43,964 bases of DNA, taken from contig CAMOWK010000018.1 of assembly GCA_946628415.1 (NCBI GenBank), positions 1-43,964 of the forward strand, given 5' to 3'. The notes under the pieces were generated by a model. It did no database searches. It was not told the origin of the DNA and saw only the letters and a program-made list of their open reading frames with translations. How positions within the stretch are numbered: the stretch's first letter is position 1; the number at the start of each line of letters is the position of its first letter. Positions 25,515-33,476 of this stretch are shown piece by piece. The translations under genes and the position numbers were made by a program. The DNA is from an uncultured Lachnospiraceae bacterium (GTDB lineage: Bacteria > Bacillota > Clostridia > Lachnospirales > Lachnospiraceae).

Positions 25515-26117
25515 TTAATCAAATTCACTCCATTTCTTATTTAGTAGCTCGTCCACATTCAAATCCTTGACTTCGTGTGATTTGCTCTCAGCATCTTTTA
25601 TTTCTTCCACACCATCTGGAAGTTCCCACGAATCCGAGAGCAGCCATTTATTCAGAATCTCCATTTTCTTTCTATAGAGTTCACCAGAAATAATCTTTCT
25701 ATGAACTCCATCACTTATGCGCATATCAAATGCTTTCATATCTCTGGACTTCTTTTTGAACTTAGAATTGTATGGAAGATACTCATAAAGCCGTAGTTCA
25801 AGAATTGATAATTTTGCAAATTCCTTTTCTAAGCTTCTGAATTCATTTCTAAGTTCCTTGATCTGTTCCGCTTCTACTCCACCATTTTTATTAACCTTCC
25901 ACGCTATCTGATTTATATTATTTCCGATAGCATTAATTGCATCAGTCAATTTATTAAAACCTGTATAGTCAACGCGAAATAGAACGCTTGATAGGATTAA
26001 ATAATTAAAATATCTCGCCATTGTCGTGCAGGACAAAAAATCCATCTGGAACTTTATCTCCTCTAAGACATCCTCTGTTACTCTGAAATGAATCTGTTTC
26101 AAATCTGACATTTTCAT
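25515..26117 (-). CDS. MobC-like mobilization (relaxosome) protein
   Basis: A 200-residue protein. The N-terminal part KQIHFRVTEDVLEEIKFQMDFL looks like a ribbon-helix-helix DNA-binding segment. The core IGNNINQIAWKVNKNGG (about residues 66-82) is the signature of MobC-type accessory proteins, which help a relaxase nick oriT. No relaxase gene is present nearby, so the system is a remnant or depends on help in trans. The C-terminal 90 residues are charged and less typical. The ribosome-binding site is AGAGAGGAGC. Upstream lies the palindrome-rich region 26189-26270. Confidence 0.72.
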   Translation of the reverse strand: MKMSDLKQIHFRVTEDVLEEIKFQMDFLSCTTMARYFNYLILSSVLFRVDYTGFNKLTDAINAIGNNINQIAWKVNKNGGVEAEQIKELRNEFRSLEKEFAKLSILELRLYEYLPYNSKFKKKSRDMKAFDMRISDGVHRKIISGELYRKKMEILNKWLLSDSWELPDGVEEIKDAESKSHEVKDLNVDELLNKKWSEFD

Positions 26118-26188
26118 GCTCCTCTCTTCATCTGAAATATAGTTTTCTATCTTATAGCGGTTATATAAAAATCAAGGGTTTGGGAATT

Positions 26189-26270
26189 CTCCCAAGTATC
26201 AAAATCTTAAAAATCGAAATCAGAATGAATTCTGGTTTTTGAGATTTTGGGGTAAACGGTACCGTTACCC
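26189..26270. other. Palindrome cluster upstream of the MobC-like gene: candidate oriT
   Basis: Within 80 bp upstream of the MobC-like gene there are three inverted repeats. TTGGGAATTCTCCCAA lies at 26189-26204. A long stem has outer arms CAAAATC/GATTTTG (26200-26249) and inner CAGAAT/ATTCTG. The third is GGGTAAACGGTACCGTTACCC (26250-26270). Such clusters beside mob genes are typical of transfer origins, but no known nick site was recognised. The rest of 26271-26473 is T-rich with several small inverted repeats and no gene. Confidence 0.4.
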
Positions 26271-26473
26271 AATGCTTGCCAATTTTCCGCCCTTTTTACC
26301 CCCATTTTTCTTCCTCTCCAAAATCGCAAAATTTCAATCTTCCATTTTCTTCAGAACATCAGAAATACGATTTCTGAATTATAGTGAAAAATCAAAAATA
26401 CAATTTTCGAATTTCAAAAAGAAATCATTTTTTCGATTCTTCTTCTACATCGAAACCAAAAAATGCAAAAAAA

Positions 26474-26517
26474 GAAGGCAGCTATGAATTTGATTTTTCA
26501 AAATCATAACTGCCTTC
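26474..26517 (-). terminator. Rho-independent terminator after the Rpn-family gene
   Basis: GAAGGCAG (26474-26481) pairs with CTGCCTTC (26510-26517) in a longer imperfect stem. On the minus strand it is followed by TTTTTTT. It lies just beyond the Rpn gene stop codon. Confidence 0.8.
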
Positions 26518-26544
26518 GTATTTTCAAATATTCAATTGTGTTTG

Positions 26545-27480
26545 TTACTGCATTTTAGGCTCCGCTAATCCTTTTATAACATCCAAAGGAAGTTTTGTTG
26601 TCTCGGCAATATCTTCAACTGTATTTTTTCCTAAAGCAAGTAAAGCCTTCGCAATTTCTATTGCCTTTGCATCAGCTGCCTTCTTTTTCATATTCTGTTC
26701 AGCTAAGCACACATTAATCACCTGCCCTTCCTCAAATTCCATTTCTGAATTAGTTACATCTCTGATAAGTTCTGCTGTTTCTCTATCAATATTTTCGTAT
26801 ACTTTATCACTATCCAACACTTTTTGCAAGGCTTCATCATCTTTTGAATACTTTATAAACTTCAAAGCCTTGGCAAGTGTAGTTTCAAATTTTTCAAAAT
26901 CATCATCACTCATATTATATGGAGCAACGAGATTTATCTTATAATCTGGAACAAATTTCAGGATACTCTTATCATTTACCGAAAACATTTCATGAAGTGT
27001 CATCGGAGCCGTCCATTCATCAGCTGACCAATACATTACAAGAGTTATTACTGGAAGCAGCTTATCATCCTTGTAAAATCCGCTAAGGAACTCCCCATTA
27101 TTGATTTCTTTAGTTTCATCACTTTTACGATGGGATGACGCAGCTCTTTTCACCTGCTTATCATATTGTGCAGCATCATAAACCATATTTTTTACAGGCA
27201 TAGCAAAATGCTCTTCTGCCTGGTTTTCGATTCCAAGTATTAGATATGCTGCATTCTCATCGTACATTGCACATACATACTTTAGAACATCTCGATATTT
27301 CTGAATCGTATCAGCTACATTGTCATCTCCATACGGCATAGATAACTCACGAGAATCCATTTCCTTTAGCTTATCCGGATCTATAACCTTCTTACCATTG
27401 TAGAGAAAATAATTAAATATATCTGCAAAATGAGCATTATCTGACATATACTCATATGTCTTAGCATCAATTTTTCCCAT
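26545..27480 (-). CDS. Rpn-family PD-(D/E)XK nuclease / putative transposase
   Basis: Counted from the ATG at 27480, which has AAAGGA nine nt upstream, the protein has 311 residues; the frame extends 16 codons further. The nuclease core pattern includes YRDVLKYVCAMYDENAAYLILGIENQAE (key IENQ strand, about residues 60-90), VKNMVYDAAQYDKQ and LLPVITLVMYWSADEW, all typical of Rpn recombination-promoting nucleases (PD-(D/E)XK transposase family). These are common multicopy genes in Clostridia. It lies between the recombinase and mob genes of the element remnant and has its own terminator. Confidence 0.78.
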   Translation of the reverse strand: MGKIDAKTYEYMSDNAHFADIFNYFLYNGKKVIDPDKLKEMDSRELSMPYGDDNVADTIQKYRDVLKYVCAMYDENAAYLILGIENQAEEHFAMPVKNMVYDAAQYDKQVKRAASSHRKSDETKEINNGEFLSGFYKDDKLLPVITLVMYWSADEWTAPMTLHEMFSVNDKSILKFVPDYKINLVAPYNMSDDDFEKFETTLAKALKFIKYSKDDEALQKVLDSDKVYENIDRETAELIRDVTNSEMEFEEGQVINVCLAEQNMKKKAADAKAIEIAKALLALGKNTVEDIAETTKLPLDVIKGLAEPKMQ

Positions 27481-27542
27481 TCTCTCACCTGTCCTTTCGC
27501 TATATATTATAACAAATGTTGTTATCACTTTCCACCGTGATA

Positions 27543-29402
27543 TTATGCTTTTGCCACCATCTTCTTATACTCATTTACAGGTATTCCATAGGTGTTTGGA
27601 TTCTGTCTCATCCTCTCTTCTTTCTGAGCTTTCTTCTTGGCTTTATTCTTTTCATAGTCTTCTCTGGTCTTTCCAGATGCTTTTCTTCTCAGGTAATTCT
27701 CATGGAGTCTCTTTCTTCTCGCTTCAAGCTTATCCATTTCTGCTTTCTTCTCTGCCAGCTCCTCTTCCGTGAGTTCTTCATCTTCAGCGGCTGGTAATTC
27801 AAGCTTTCCGATGAAACTGAAATAGATTTCTACTTTCTGAGTATAATTAACAATCGCTCCACGCTGTTCTCTCTCATGTATTACAATCTTATCAATAAGC
27901 TCATTTACCATATAGGGGGTGATTTCTTCGAAGTCATCATATTGACTTATAGCATTGATAAATCTATTACAGTCGGTCTCTGAACTGCTGATGTTCTGAA
28001 TCTCCTGCTCTAAGGTATTTACCTTATCACGGATATCCATCTGTTCTTCCTCATACTTTTTTGAAAGTATATCATATCTGTTATCAGGAAGCTTTCCGGT
28101 AATATTATCCTCATATATCTTGCATATCAGATTTTCTAATTCATCAATACGAACCTTATATTTTGAAATCAGCTGCTTCTTTGCCTTTATATCATCCTTA
28201 TATTCATCTCCGGAATCATCTTGAAGTCTGGATATAAAACCATCTGCATTATTTTCAATATCAGACTTAACATACTTAAGCGTCTGCCTAATAATATCAA
28301 TTACGGTATCCTCATCAATCCTATGACCTGTAGGACAAAGAGTTCTTATAGGTTGCTTGGAATAATTACCACATACAAATACATTTTTATCTGTTCCGTT
28401 ATACCTGCGATGGATATAAAGTTTACCGCCACAGTCCGCACAGAACATATGACCACAAAGTGGACTTACTTCTCCCCATCCATTTGGATATCTTTTTACA
28501 GTTCCTCTTATCCTCTGGACAGCGTCAAATGTATCCTGATCTATTATTGCCTCCTGAGTATTCTCAAATACCTTCCAGTTGTCCTCTGATACATAATGAC
28601 TCTTCTTATCCTTAAAGTGCTTCTGAGTCTTGAAATTGACTGTATGTCCCAGATACTCCTGCCTTGACAGGATAGATACTATAGTGGAACTGCACCATCT
28701 ATAAGGATGCTTGAAATCATAACTCTGATACAGTCCCATTCCAAGCATTTTCTGATGATATCCCGGTATAGGGACTTTCCTCTCTTCCAGAATCTTGGCA
28801 ATCATATATGGACCGAGTCCCTGCATAGTAAGCTTAAAGATTTCCTTTACAATTTCAGCAGCCTCTGGATCTACAATCCATTTTTCAGGATCATCCGGAT
28901 CCTTCATATAGCCATATGGTGGCGAACTTGCAACATGTTTGCCGGAATTACCCTTAGCAACAAAAGTAGAATGTATCTTTTTACTTGTATCCCGGGCATA
29001 CCACTCATTCATTATAAAACGGAACGGAGCAAAATCATCCTCAGCTTTAAAGGTATCCGTTCCCTCATTTACGGATATCAGCCTTATTCCCTTCTGGCGA
29101 AGCATTTCCGTACATTGTCCCACCTTAAGATAATCCCTTCCAAGACGGCTCATATCCTTTACGATGATGGTTCCGATATCACCTGATTCCACATCACCCA
29201 TCATCTGCATAAAGCCCGGTCTGTCAAATCTCAGCCCTGAGATTCCATCATCCGTATAATCCCTGAGATTTGTAAAACCATTTTGCAGAGCATAATCCCT
29301 AAGCAGCTTCTTCTGGTTGGATATACTATAAGATTCACCCTGCAGCTCATCATCACGCGAAAGACGTTCGTAAAGTGCTGTAACATTACCTGTTTTCTTC
29401 AT
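27543..29402 (-). CDS. Large serine recombinase, TnpX/TndX type
   Basis: A 619-residue site-specific recombinase, counted from ATG 29402 with GAGGAGG upstream; the frame opens 14 codons earlier. The resolvase domain (about residues 1-150) has the catalytic serine in ALYERLSRDD and the conserved DYTDDGISGLRFDRPGF and VKDMSRLGRDYLKVGQ motifs. A recombinase domain, a zinc ribbon with CADCGGKLY and a paired CPTGH, a coiled coil (about 375-450) and a C-terminal HEREQRGAIVNYTQKVEIY region (DUF4368-like) follow. This enzyme class excises and inserts Tn4451/Tn5397-type mobilizable elements. The Lys-rich C-terminus is intact. Confidence 0.9.
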   Translation of the reverse strand: MKKTGNVTALYERLSRDDELQGESYSISNQKKLLRDYALQNGFTNLRDYTDDGISGLRFDRPGFMQMMGDVESGDIGTIIVKDMSRLGRDYLKVGQCTEMLRQKGIRLISVNEGTDTFKAEDDFAPFRFIMNEWYARDTSKKIHSTFVAKGNSGKHVASSPPYGYMKDPDDPEKWIVDPEAAEIVKEIFKLTMQGLGPYMIAKILEERKVPIPGYHQKMLGMGLYQSYDFKHPYRWCSSTIVSILSRQEYLGHTVNFKTQKHFKDKKSHYVSEDNWKVFENTQEAIIDQDTFDAVQRIRGTVKRYPNGWGEVSPLCGHMFCADCGGKLYIHRRYNGTDKNVFVCGNYSKQPIRTLCPTGHRIDEDTVIDIIRQTLKYVKSDIENNADGFISRLQDDSGDEYKDDIKAKKQLISKYKVRIDELENLICKIYEDNITGKLPDNRYDILSKKYEEEQMDIRDKVNTLEQEIQNISSSETDCNRFINAISQYDDFEEITPYMVNELIDKIVIHEREQRGAIVNYTQKVEIYFSFIGKLELPAAEDEELTEEELAEKKAEMDKLEARRKRLHENYLRRKASGKTREDYEKNKAKKKAQKEERMRQNPNTYGIPVNEYKKMVAKA

Positions 29403-29544
29403 AGGCGCTTCCTCCTCATAAAAAAATGTAACCCTATAATTCATCTTCAGTATTCCAAAAGGTGAGTTCTTTTAGTTTACATAACATTTCAAACTGATTC
29501 AACCCTGAATACTGATATATGATTAAAAAGTCACTGTAATGTTA

Positions 29545-29703
29545 TTACACCGGAAGCAGAATGGTCCTTCTCCTGTACTCGAAAACCTTTTCCTCATCAT
29601 ATCTTCTGTTGACTAAAGGAGATATCAGAACAAAAAGCGAAATGAACAGTACCAGCAGGATGAGCGATACATTTCCATATAAAGATACAATATCAATGAA
29701 CAT
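29545..29703 (-). CDS. Small single-helix membrane ORF after the ABC ATPase, possibly a truncated permease
   Basis: A 52-residue ORF with a GAGGAG ribbon 7 nt before the ATG at 29703, starting just after the ATPase stop codon. It has one hydrophobic helix (about residues 8-31), then a charged segment VNRRYDEEKVFEYRRR and a short tail ILLPV. In similar GntR-ABC operons a permease gene sits in this place. The ORF stops about 140 bp before the recombinase gene of the element, so it may be a permease start cut by insertion, or a genuine small subunit. Confidence 0.5.
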   Translation of the reverse strand: MFIDIVSLYGNVSLILLVLFISLFVLISPLVNRRYDEEKVFEYRRRTILLPV

Positions 29704-29707
29704 TTCA

Positions 29708-30598
29708 TCACTCCTCTCCGGTCATCGCCCTGAAAAGCTCCTGAAGATTCATATTATCAACCTTGTAGCCTCTGTCACAAAGCTCTTCGATCTCACTTTC
29801 CCCCAGCTCGTCGTAGATACGGATTTCCTTTATATTCTGTCCGATGAAAGCCTTTGAAAGAATATTCTTCCCTTTAAGAAGATCGTCTATGTCCTGTCGT
29901 CCGGTCAGCTTCTTCGAATATCTCTGTACATTTTCAATGTCATCCGTAAGTATGACTTTTCCGTTATGGAGAATGATCACATCGGTAAATACATTTGTCA
30001 TTTCCTCTATAAGATGACTTGTCAGGATCATCGTCCGAGTATACCTCTCCTGTTCCTCCATAAGAAGATTGTAAAGCTCCTTCCTGTAAACTGCGTCCAG
30101 GCCGGAGTATATCTCATCGAAAAGAAGTATTCTCGTGCCGCTGCATAAACCGATTATGAGTCCCACTGCCGTCTGCTGGCCTTTAGACATAAGACCGTAT
30201 ACGGATTTCTCATCTATCCTGAAGAATTCGGTCAGTCTATGCTGTAAGTCTTCGTTCCAGCGGGTATAATACTTACTTGCCATACTGAATATCTTCACCG
30301 GCTTAAGGTCCGAGAATACCGGTACGAAATCCTTCATATAACAAATATCTGACAGAACTCTGTCATTCTCATATGCTTCCTCACCGATAAGCTTTATGCT
30401 GCCGGAATCAGGCAGATATCTCGTTGTAAGGAGATTCATAAGCGTCGTTTTCCCCGAGCCGTTCCTGCCGAGAAGCGCATATGTATGACCGTCCAGCATC
30501 TTAAGATTTATATCGTCAATAACCTTCTTATCACCAAAGCTCTTCGATACATTTTCAATCTCAACCGTAATCATGTTAATCACCCCAGCTTTCATCAT
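29708..30598 (-). CDS. ABC transporter ATP-binding protein of a YtrA-type operon
   Basis: A 296-residue ATPase: Walker A LLGRNGSGKTTLMN, a degenerate signature MSKGQQTAVGLIIGL, Walker B ILLFDEIYSGLD and the switch LTSHLIEE. The C-terminal 80 residues are a variable regulatory extension. The frame may begin at the ATG near 30571 (MITVEIENVSKSFG). It overlaps the upstream GntR gene, which fits the GntR (YtrA)-ABC arrangement, where the exporter answers cell-envelope stress such as antibiotics. The partner permease is missing or truncated. Confidence 0.88.
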   Translation of the reverse strand: MMKAGVINMITVEIENVSKSFGDKKVIDDINLKMLDGHTYALLGRNGSGKTTLMNLLTTRYLPDSGSIKLIGEEAYENDRVLSDICYMKDFVPVFSDLKPVKIFSMASKYYTRWNEDLQHRLTEFFRIDEKSVYGLMSKGQQTAVGLIIGLCSGTRILLFDEIYSGLDAVYRKELYNLLMEEQERYTRTMILTSHLIEEMTNVFTDVIILHNGKVILTDDIENVQRYSKKLTGRQDIDDLLKGKNILSKAFIGQNIKEIRIYDELGESEIEELCDRGYKVDNMNLQELFRAMTGEE

Positions 30599-30950
30599 TT
30601 TCGATAATAGAGATCAGTTCTTCCTTCGTAAGTCCAAGCCTTCTGGCATTTCTGACAAGACCGGTCACTTCCTTTCGGGCAAGCTCGGCCTTTGCCTTAC
30701 TTATAAGCTTCTCCCTTGCACCGGTTTTGACGAACATTCCGATTCCGCGTTTTTTATACAGAATCCCTTCATCTGTAAGTATGTCAAAGCCTTTCCTCAC
30801 CGTAGCGGGATTGATGCCGTAAGTTCCTGACAACTGATTAGTGGAAGGAATGCATTCTTCTTCAGCTATATTTCCATTCAGAATCTCTGATCTGATCCAA
30901 TCGGCCACCTGCACAAATATAGGTGTTAGAGATGTATCATCAATCTTCAA
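30576..30950 (-). CDS. GntR-family transcriptional regulator, YtrA subfamily
   Basis: A 124-residue repressor. The N-terminal winged helix has PIFVQVADWIRSEILNGNIAEEECIPSTNQLSGTYGINPATVRKGFDIL (key residues, split here only by length) and GIGMFVKTGA. A short C-terminal dimerisation helix replaces a ligand domain, as in YtrA-type members. It should bind the perfect palindrome at 30985-31014, right after its own promoter, giving autoregulation. Co-operonic with the ABC ATPase. Confidence 0.9.
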   Translation of the reverse strand: MKIDDTSLTPIFVQVADWIRSEILNGNIAEEECIPSTNQLSGTYGINPATVRKGFDILTDEGILYKKRGIGMFVKTGAREKLISKAKAELARKEVTGLVRNARRLGLTKEELISIIENDESWGD

Positions 30951-30984
30951 GGTATCCCTCCTCTCTATAGCACGCCATACGTTA

Positions 30985-31014
30985 TGTGGTTAGTTACTTA
31001 AGTAACTAACCACA
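30985..31014. promoter_or_regulatory. 30-bp perfect palindrome, likely GntR/YtrA operator
   Basis: The half-site TGTGGTTAGTTACTT is followed by its exact reverse complement. It touches the -10 box of the promoter at 31014-31042 and covers the transcription start. This position fits repression by the product of the first gene of the operon. Confidence 0.75.
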
Positions 31015-31042
31015 CTATAGCATCTGCCAAATTCTTTGTCAA
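31014..31042 (-). promoter_or_regulatory. Promoter of the GntR-ABC operon
   Basis: A consensus -35 TTGACA (31037-31042) and -10 TATAGT (31014-31019) are separated by 17 bp on the minus strand, upstream of the palindromic operator and about 65 bp from the GntR start codon. Confidence 0.78.
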
Positions 31043-31079
31043 TACAGAAAATGTTTTGTTATAACTTAAAACAAAAAAC

Positions 31080-31120
31080 GTGAGACGATGCCGGATTACT
31101 ATATATAGCATTATCGTCAC
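31080..31120 (-). terminator. Terminator after the HipA-like module
   Basis: GTGAGACGATGC (31080-31091) pairs imperfectly with GCATTATCGTCAC (31108-31120). On the minus strand the stem is followed by TTTTTTG. It lies about 60 nt past the stop of the regulator gene. Confidence 0.7.
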
Positions 31121-31178
31121 ATATTCCTATCAGCATTTTTGCTTCAATTTAAACTCTTTTGTTCTTTACTAAACATCA

Positions 31179-31976
31179 TCACCACTTTGCAGATATTATC
31201 TCTCCCTTAAGATAAAGATTTCCTTTTACCTCTTCTTTAATAGGCTTTATTTCTCCTTTATTTACCAGATAAGATATATTCTGTCTGGAGCAATTAAGTT
31301 CAGAAGAACTCTTCGTTGTATCATAGGTGTTTCTTTTTACAAATGATACAAAATCTGAGAGACTTACCGGAATAACCTGTCCACCTTCGTATAATCTGGA
31401 TGCTGGTATATCAAATGAATCATTAAATGTCATATAATACCCTCCCTCACCTACTCTGCCGGAAAATAATACCTTTTCATTCGACAAAACCTTATCTAAA
31501 CCATATAGATTCGAAAGAGTTTCTGGATAAACTCTTTTTACGGTTTCGTCTTTGAAGAAGCAAATAATGCTTCGATTTTCAGAGACAAAGCATTCCTTAA
31601 GATTCTTCTTTTGCCTTTCCTGAACGTATTCCGGAAGTCCGCTTATTTTCTCTATAAAAAGACTATCCTGTGAACATTTACCTCGCGACAGTTCCATAAG
31701 TCGCATTTCATCATATGCTTCCATCTTATGGTTGGCAAGAATACTGCTTATATTCTGCCTATCGTTTGGAATCACTCTTTCTTTAACCCATAGATAACTT
31801 ATATCTCTTGGTATTGTAAACTGACGTTTTTTAATAAAGCTTGTAAAAAGGAGAGGTCCTGTCCACTCGTCAAGAGTTTCCTCAAGTTCGACGATGAAAA
31901 CCTTCGTCCTTTCATAGTAGAGCAGTACCCCCACGGATCTCCCTAATTCTGAATCTGATATTCTATAAACTTTCAT
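31179..31976 (-). CDS. HipS-like N-subdomain fused to a DUF2442-like domain and a C-terminal helix-turn-helix
   Basis: A 265-residue protein, counted from ATG 31976 with AAAGG upstream. Residues 1 to about 110 look like the N-terminal subdomain of HipA (HipS): VGVLLYYERTKVFIVELEE, then RVIPNDRQNISSIL and YDEMRLMELSRGKCSQD, recalling the P-x-R and 'fdlL...GRD' pattern. Residues about 130-205 resemble DUF2442 (ICFFKDETVKRVYPE, then LFSGRVGEGG). Residues about 220-265 form a helix-turn-helix (SSELNCSRQNISYLVNKGEI). The gene overlaps the kinase gene by 14 nt. I infer an antitoxin/regulator partner. The domain calls are by pattern only. Confidence 0.6.
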   Translation of the reverse strand: MKVYRISDSELGRSVGVLLYYERTKVFIVELEETLDEWTGPLLFTSFIKKRQFTIPRDISYLWVKERVIPNDRQNISSILANHKMEAYDEMRLMELSRGKCSQDSLFIEKISGLPEYVQERQKKNLKECFVSENRSIICFFKDETVKRVYPETLSNLYGLDKVLSNEKVLFSGRVGEGGYYMTFNDSFDIPASRLYEGGQVIPVSLSDFVSFVKRNTYDTTKSSSELNCSRQNISYLVNKGEIKPIKEEVKGNLYLKGEIISAKW

Positions 31977-32775
31977 ATCTCTTATACCTTTCAAATATCA
32001 TATCCCAAATTTTGTCCAGATATACTTTAGGAAGTACCACATCCAAATCCCCTAGAATATATGCCCTGTCATCACGTGCTAGTCTTCCCGAGAAAACCCT
32101 ATGTTTATCCTCTATCAATTTCAAATTTTTAAGGCAGGAGAATCCTCCTACAAAACTTTGGCATCGTCTGTCTTCCATGATATCAAATTTTTCTACTTCT
32201 TCTTCAGAAAAACAAGAATAAAGAAGTGATAAACCATGATCGAAGAGCGGGGCTATTCTCATTGTATGTGCCCTTCTATTTCTCAGAACTTCTATGTTAG
32301 CACCATGTCTGTCTCTGTTGAGTATGATATAGTCAACTGCTATCATGGTATCAACATAATTTTTCCAGCCATTTCTTACACAAAAATCATAATGCGACTC
32401 ACCGGGGAATGCATTAGCTGTATAAAAATCATCTAATGCTACCTTGCTTTCTCCTCTTTCCTTAAAATCCTTTGATGCTGAAAGATATGTCGAAATCAAC
32501 TTTCCCTCAACCTCTATATCCGCATTTATGAGATCATATTCCAAATGGGGAACTTTAAGTAACGTAAGTAATCTATCAACAATAAGTTCATTTATACATT
32601 CATGACCTACTACTCCATTAATCGAATCAAAATTTGAAAGCTTATAATAAATCTTTTTCCCATCAAGAGTAGACTCTGATTTTAAAAAGCTTCCTGCAGT
32701 TCCACTGGAACTTCTCGCGTGTGCCCATTTAAGATATGTTAGATCTTGTTTTTCTTTAATAAATCTTCCGCTCAT
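31963..32775 (-). CDS. HipA-family serine/threonine kinase core (split HipA/HipT-like)
   Basis: A 270-residue protein with the HipA kinase fold but without the usual N-terminal subdomain. Visible elements: a Ser/Gly-rich loop ARSSSGTAGSFLK (about residues 15-27), the Lys strand KIYYKLSNFD, the helix GHECINELIVDRLL, the catalytic loop DYIILNRDRHGANIEVL (about 150-166, Asp and Asn) and the metal site APLFDHGLSLL (about 174-184). HipA and HipT phosphorylate aminoacyl-tRNA synthetases and stop growth; the target here is unknown. It is translated first, then overlaps the HipS/HTH partner. Two 20-bp palindromes lie upstream. Confidence 0.75.
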   Translation of the reverse strand: MSGRFIKEKQDLTYLKWAHARSSSGTAGSFLKSESTLDGKKIYYKLSNFDSINGVVGHECINELIVDRLLTLLKVPHLEYDLINADIEVEGKLISTYLSASKDFKERGESKVALDDFYTANAFPGESHYDFCVRNGWKNYVDTMIAVDYIILNRDRHGANIEVLRNRRAHTMRIAPLFDHGLSLLYSCFSEEEVEKFDIMEDRRCQSFVGGFSCLKNLKLIEDKHRVFSGRLARDDRAYILGDLDVVLPKVYLDKIWDMIFERYKRYESL

Positions 32776-32793
32776 CTTTTCCCCTTATCAATT

Positions 32794-32813
32794 TACTTGT
32801 CGTGCGTCAAATA
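32794..32813. promoter_or_regulatory. Operator-like 20-bp palindrome 1 of the HipA-like module
   Basis: TACTTGTCGTGCGTCAAATA, an imperfect palindrome (half-site TAYTTGWCG). It lies 18 bp upstream of the kinase start codon. It shares 17 of 20 positions with the second copy at 32841-32860. Confidence 0.7.
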
Positions 32814-32840
32814 TCCTTCATTAACAATAAAGTACATTAT

Positions 32841-32860
32841 TATTTGTCGCGCGTCAAGTA
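32841..32860. promoter_or_regulatory. Operator-like 20-bp palindrome 2 of the HipA-like module
   Basis: TATTTGTCGCGCGTCAAGTA, an imperfect palindrome. On the minus strand it contains a TTGACG -35-like box. The two palindromes are 47 bp apart centre to centre, so they bracket the likely promoter, as HipB operators do. Confidence 0.7.
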
Positions 32861-32865
32861 AAAAA

Positions 32866-32889
32866 GAGGCAGTTCATGCGAACTGCCTC
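32866..32889 (-). terminator. Rho-independent terminator after cheW
   Basis: GAGGCAGTT/AACTGCCTC with a 6-nt loop, followed on the minus strand by TTTTTTA. It lies between the cheW stop codon and the promoter region of the HipA-like module. Confidence 0.87.
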
Positions 32890-32936
32890 AAATCACATCA
32901 TACTAAAGTAACGTAAGCAACCGGTTGAGTCTTTAG

Positions 32937-33404
32937 TTACTTCTCATATTTTTCCAGCACCAGGTCTACCTCATCCTGCTCTGCTTTTGTTAGTACCATT
33001 TCCGTGGAAATGACTATTACAACGTCTTCACCCTTCTTAAGAATCCCATATGCATATTCTGTAGCAGGGGTGACTGCCAGCTCAGGCATTTCCGCGATAA
33101 CATCTTCTGACGGGGCATAAATCTCAACCACATCATCAACCGAAAGCGCCATTTCAACGCCGTTCATACGGGAAATCAGCACCTTATTCCTACCTTCACC
33201 AACTAGCTTATTTTCATAACCCAGTACATATCTCAGATTTATTACAGGAAGTATAGTATCTCTCAGGTTTATGATTCCTTCAAGGAATTTTGGTGCTCTT
33301 GGAACAGGAGTAGGTTTTGAAACCTCCTCTATACTTGTAACTTCCAATATATCGACAGCATAAATCTCACCATCAAGAGTAAATATAATGTACTTCTTAT
33401 CCAT
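32937..33404 (-). CDS. cheW: Chemotaxis coupling protein CheW
   Basis: A 155-residue CheW-fold protein that links receptors to CheA. Family features are YIIFTLDGEIYAVDILEV, the PVPRAPKFLEGIINLRDTILPVINL segment (split: PxAPxFLxG-INLRG-type motif, here NLRDTILPVINLR) and the terminal VISTEMVLT strand. The start is ATG 33404 with GGGAGAGG upstream; the open frame extends 16 codons further without a better site. No other chemotaxis gene is in the window, so it is an orphan between prfB and the HipA-like module and has its own terminator. Confidence 0.9.
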   Translation of the reverse strand: MDKKYIIFTLDGEIYAVDILEVTSIEEVSKPTPVPRAPKFLEGIINLRDTILPVINLRYVLGYENKLVGEGRNKVLISRMNGVEMALSVDDVVEIYAPSEDVIAEMPELAVTPATEYAYGILKKGEDVVIVISTEMVLTKAEQDEVDLVLEKYEK

Positions 33405-33476
33405 ATTATACCTCTCCCAATAAATTCCCGGAGTACTTACATTTCCATCCAAACTAAAATGAATTATCGGGAAGCT

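Noticed and set aside
29446..29544. A short minus-strand frame just before the recombinase gene, ending ELTFWNTEDEL.
   Set aside because: It has no convincing start codon or ribosome-binding site and no recognised homology; it may be element-end sequence.
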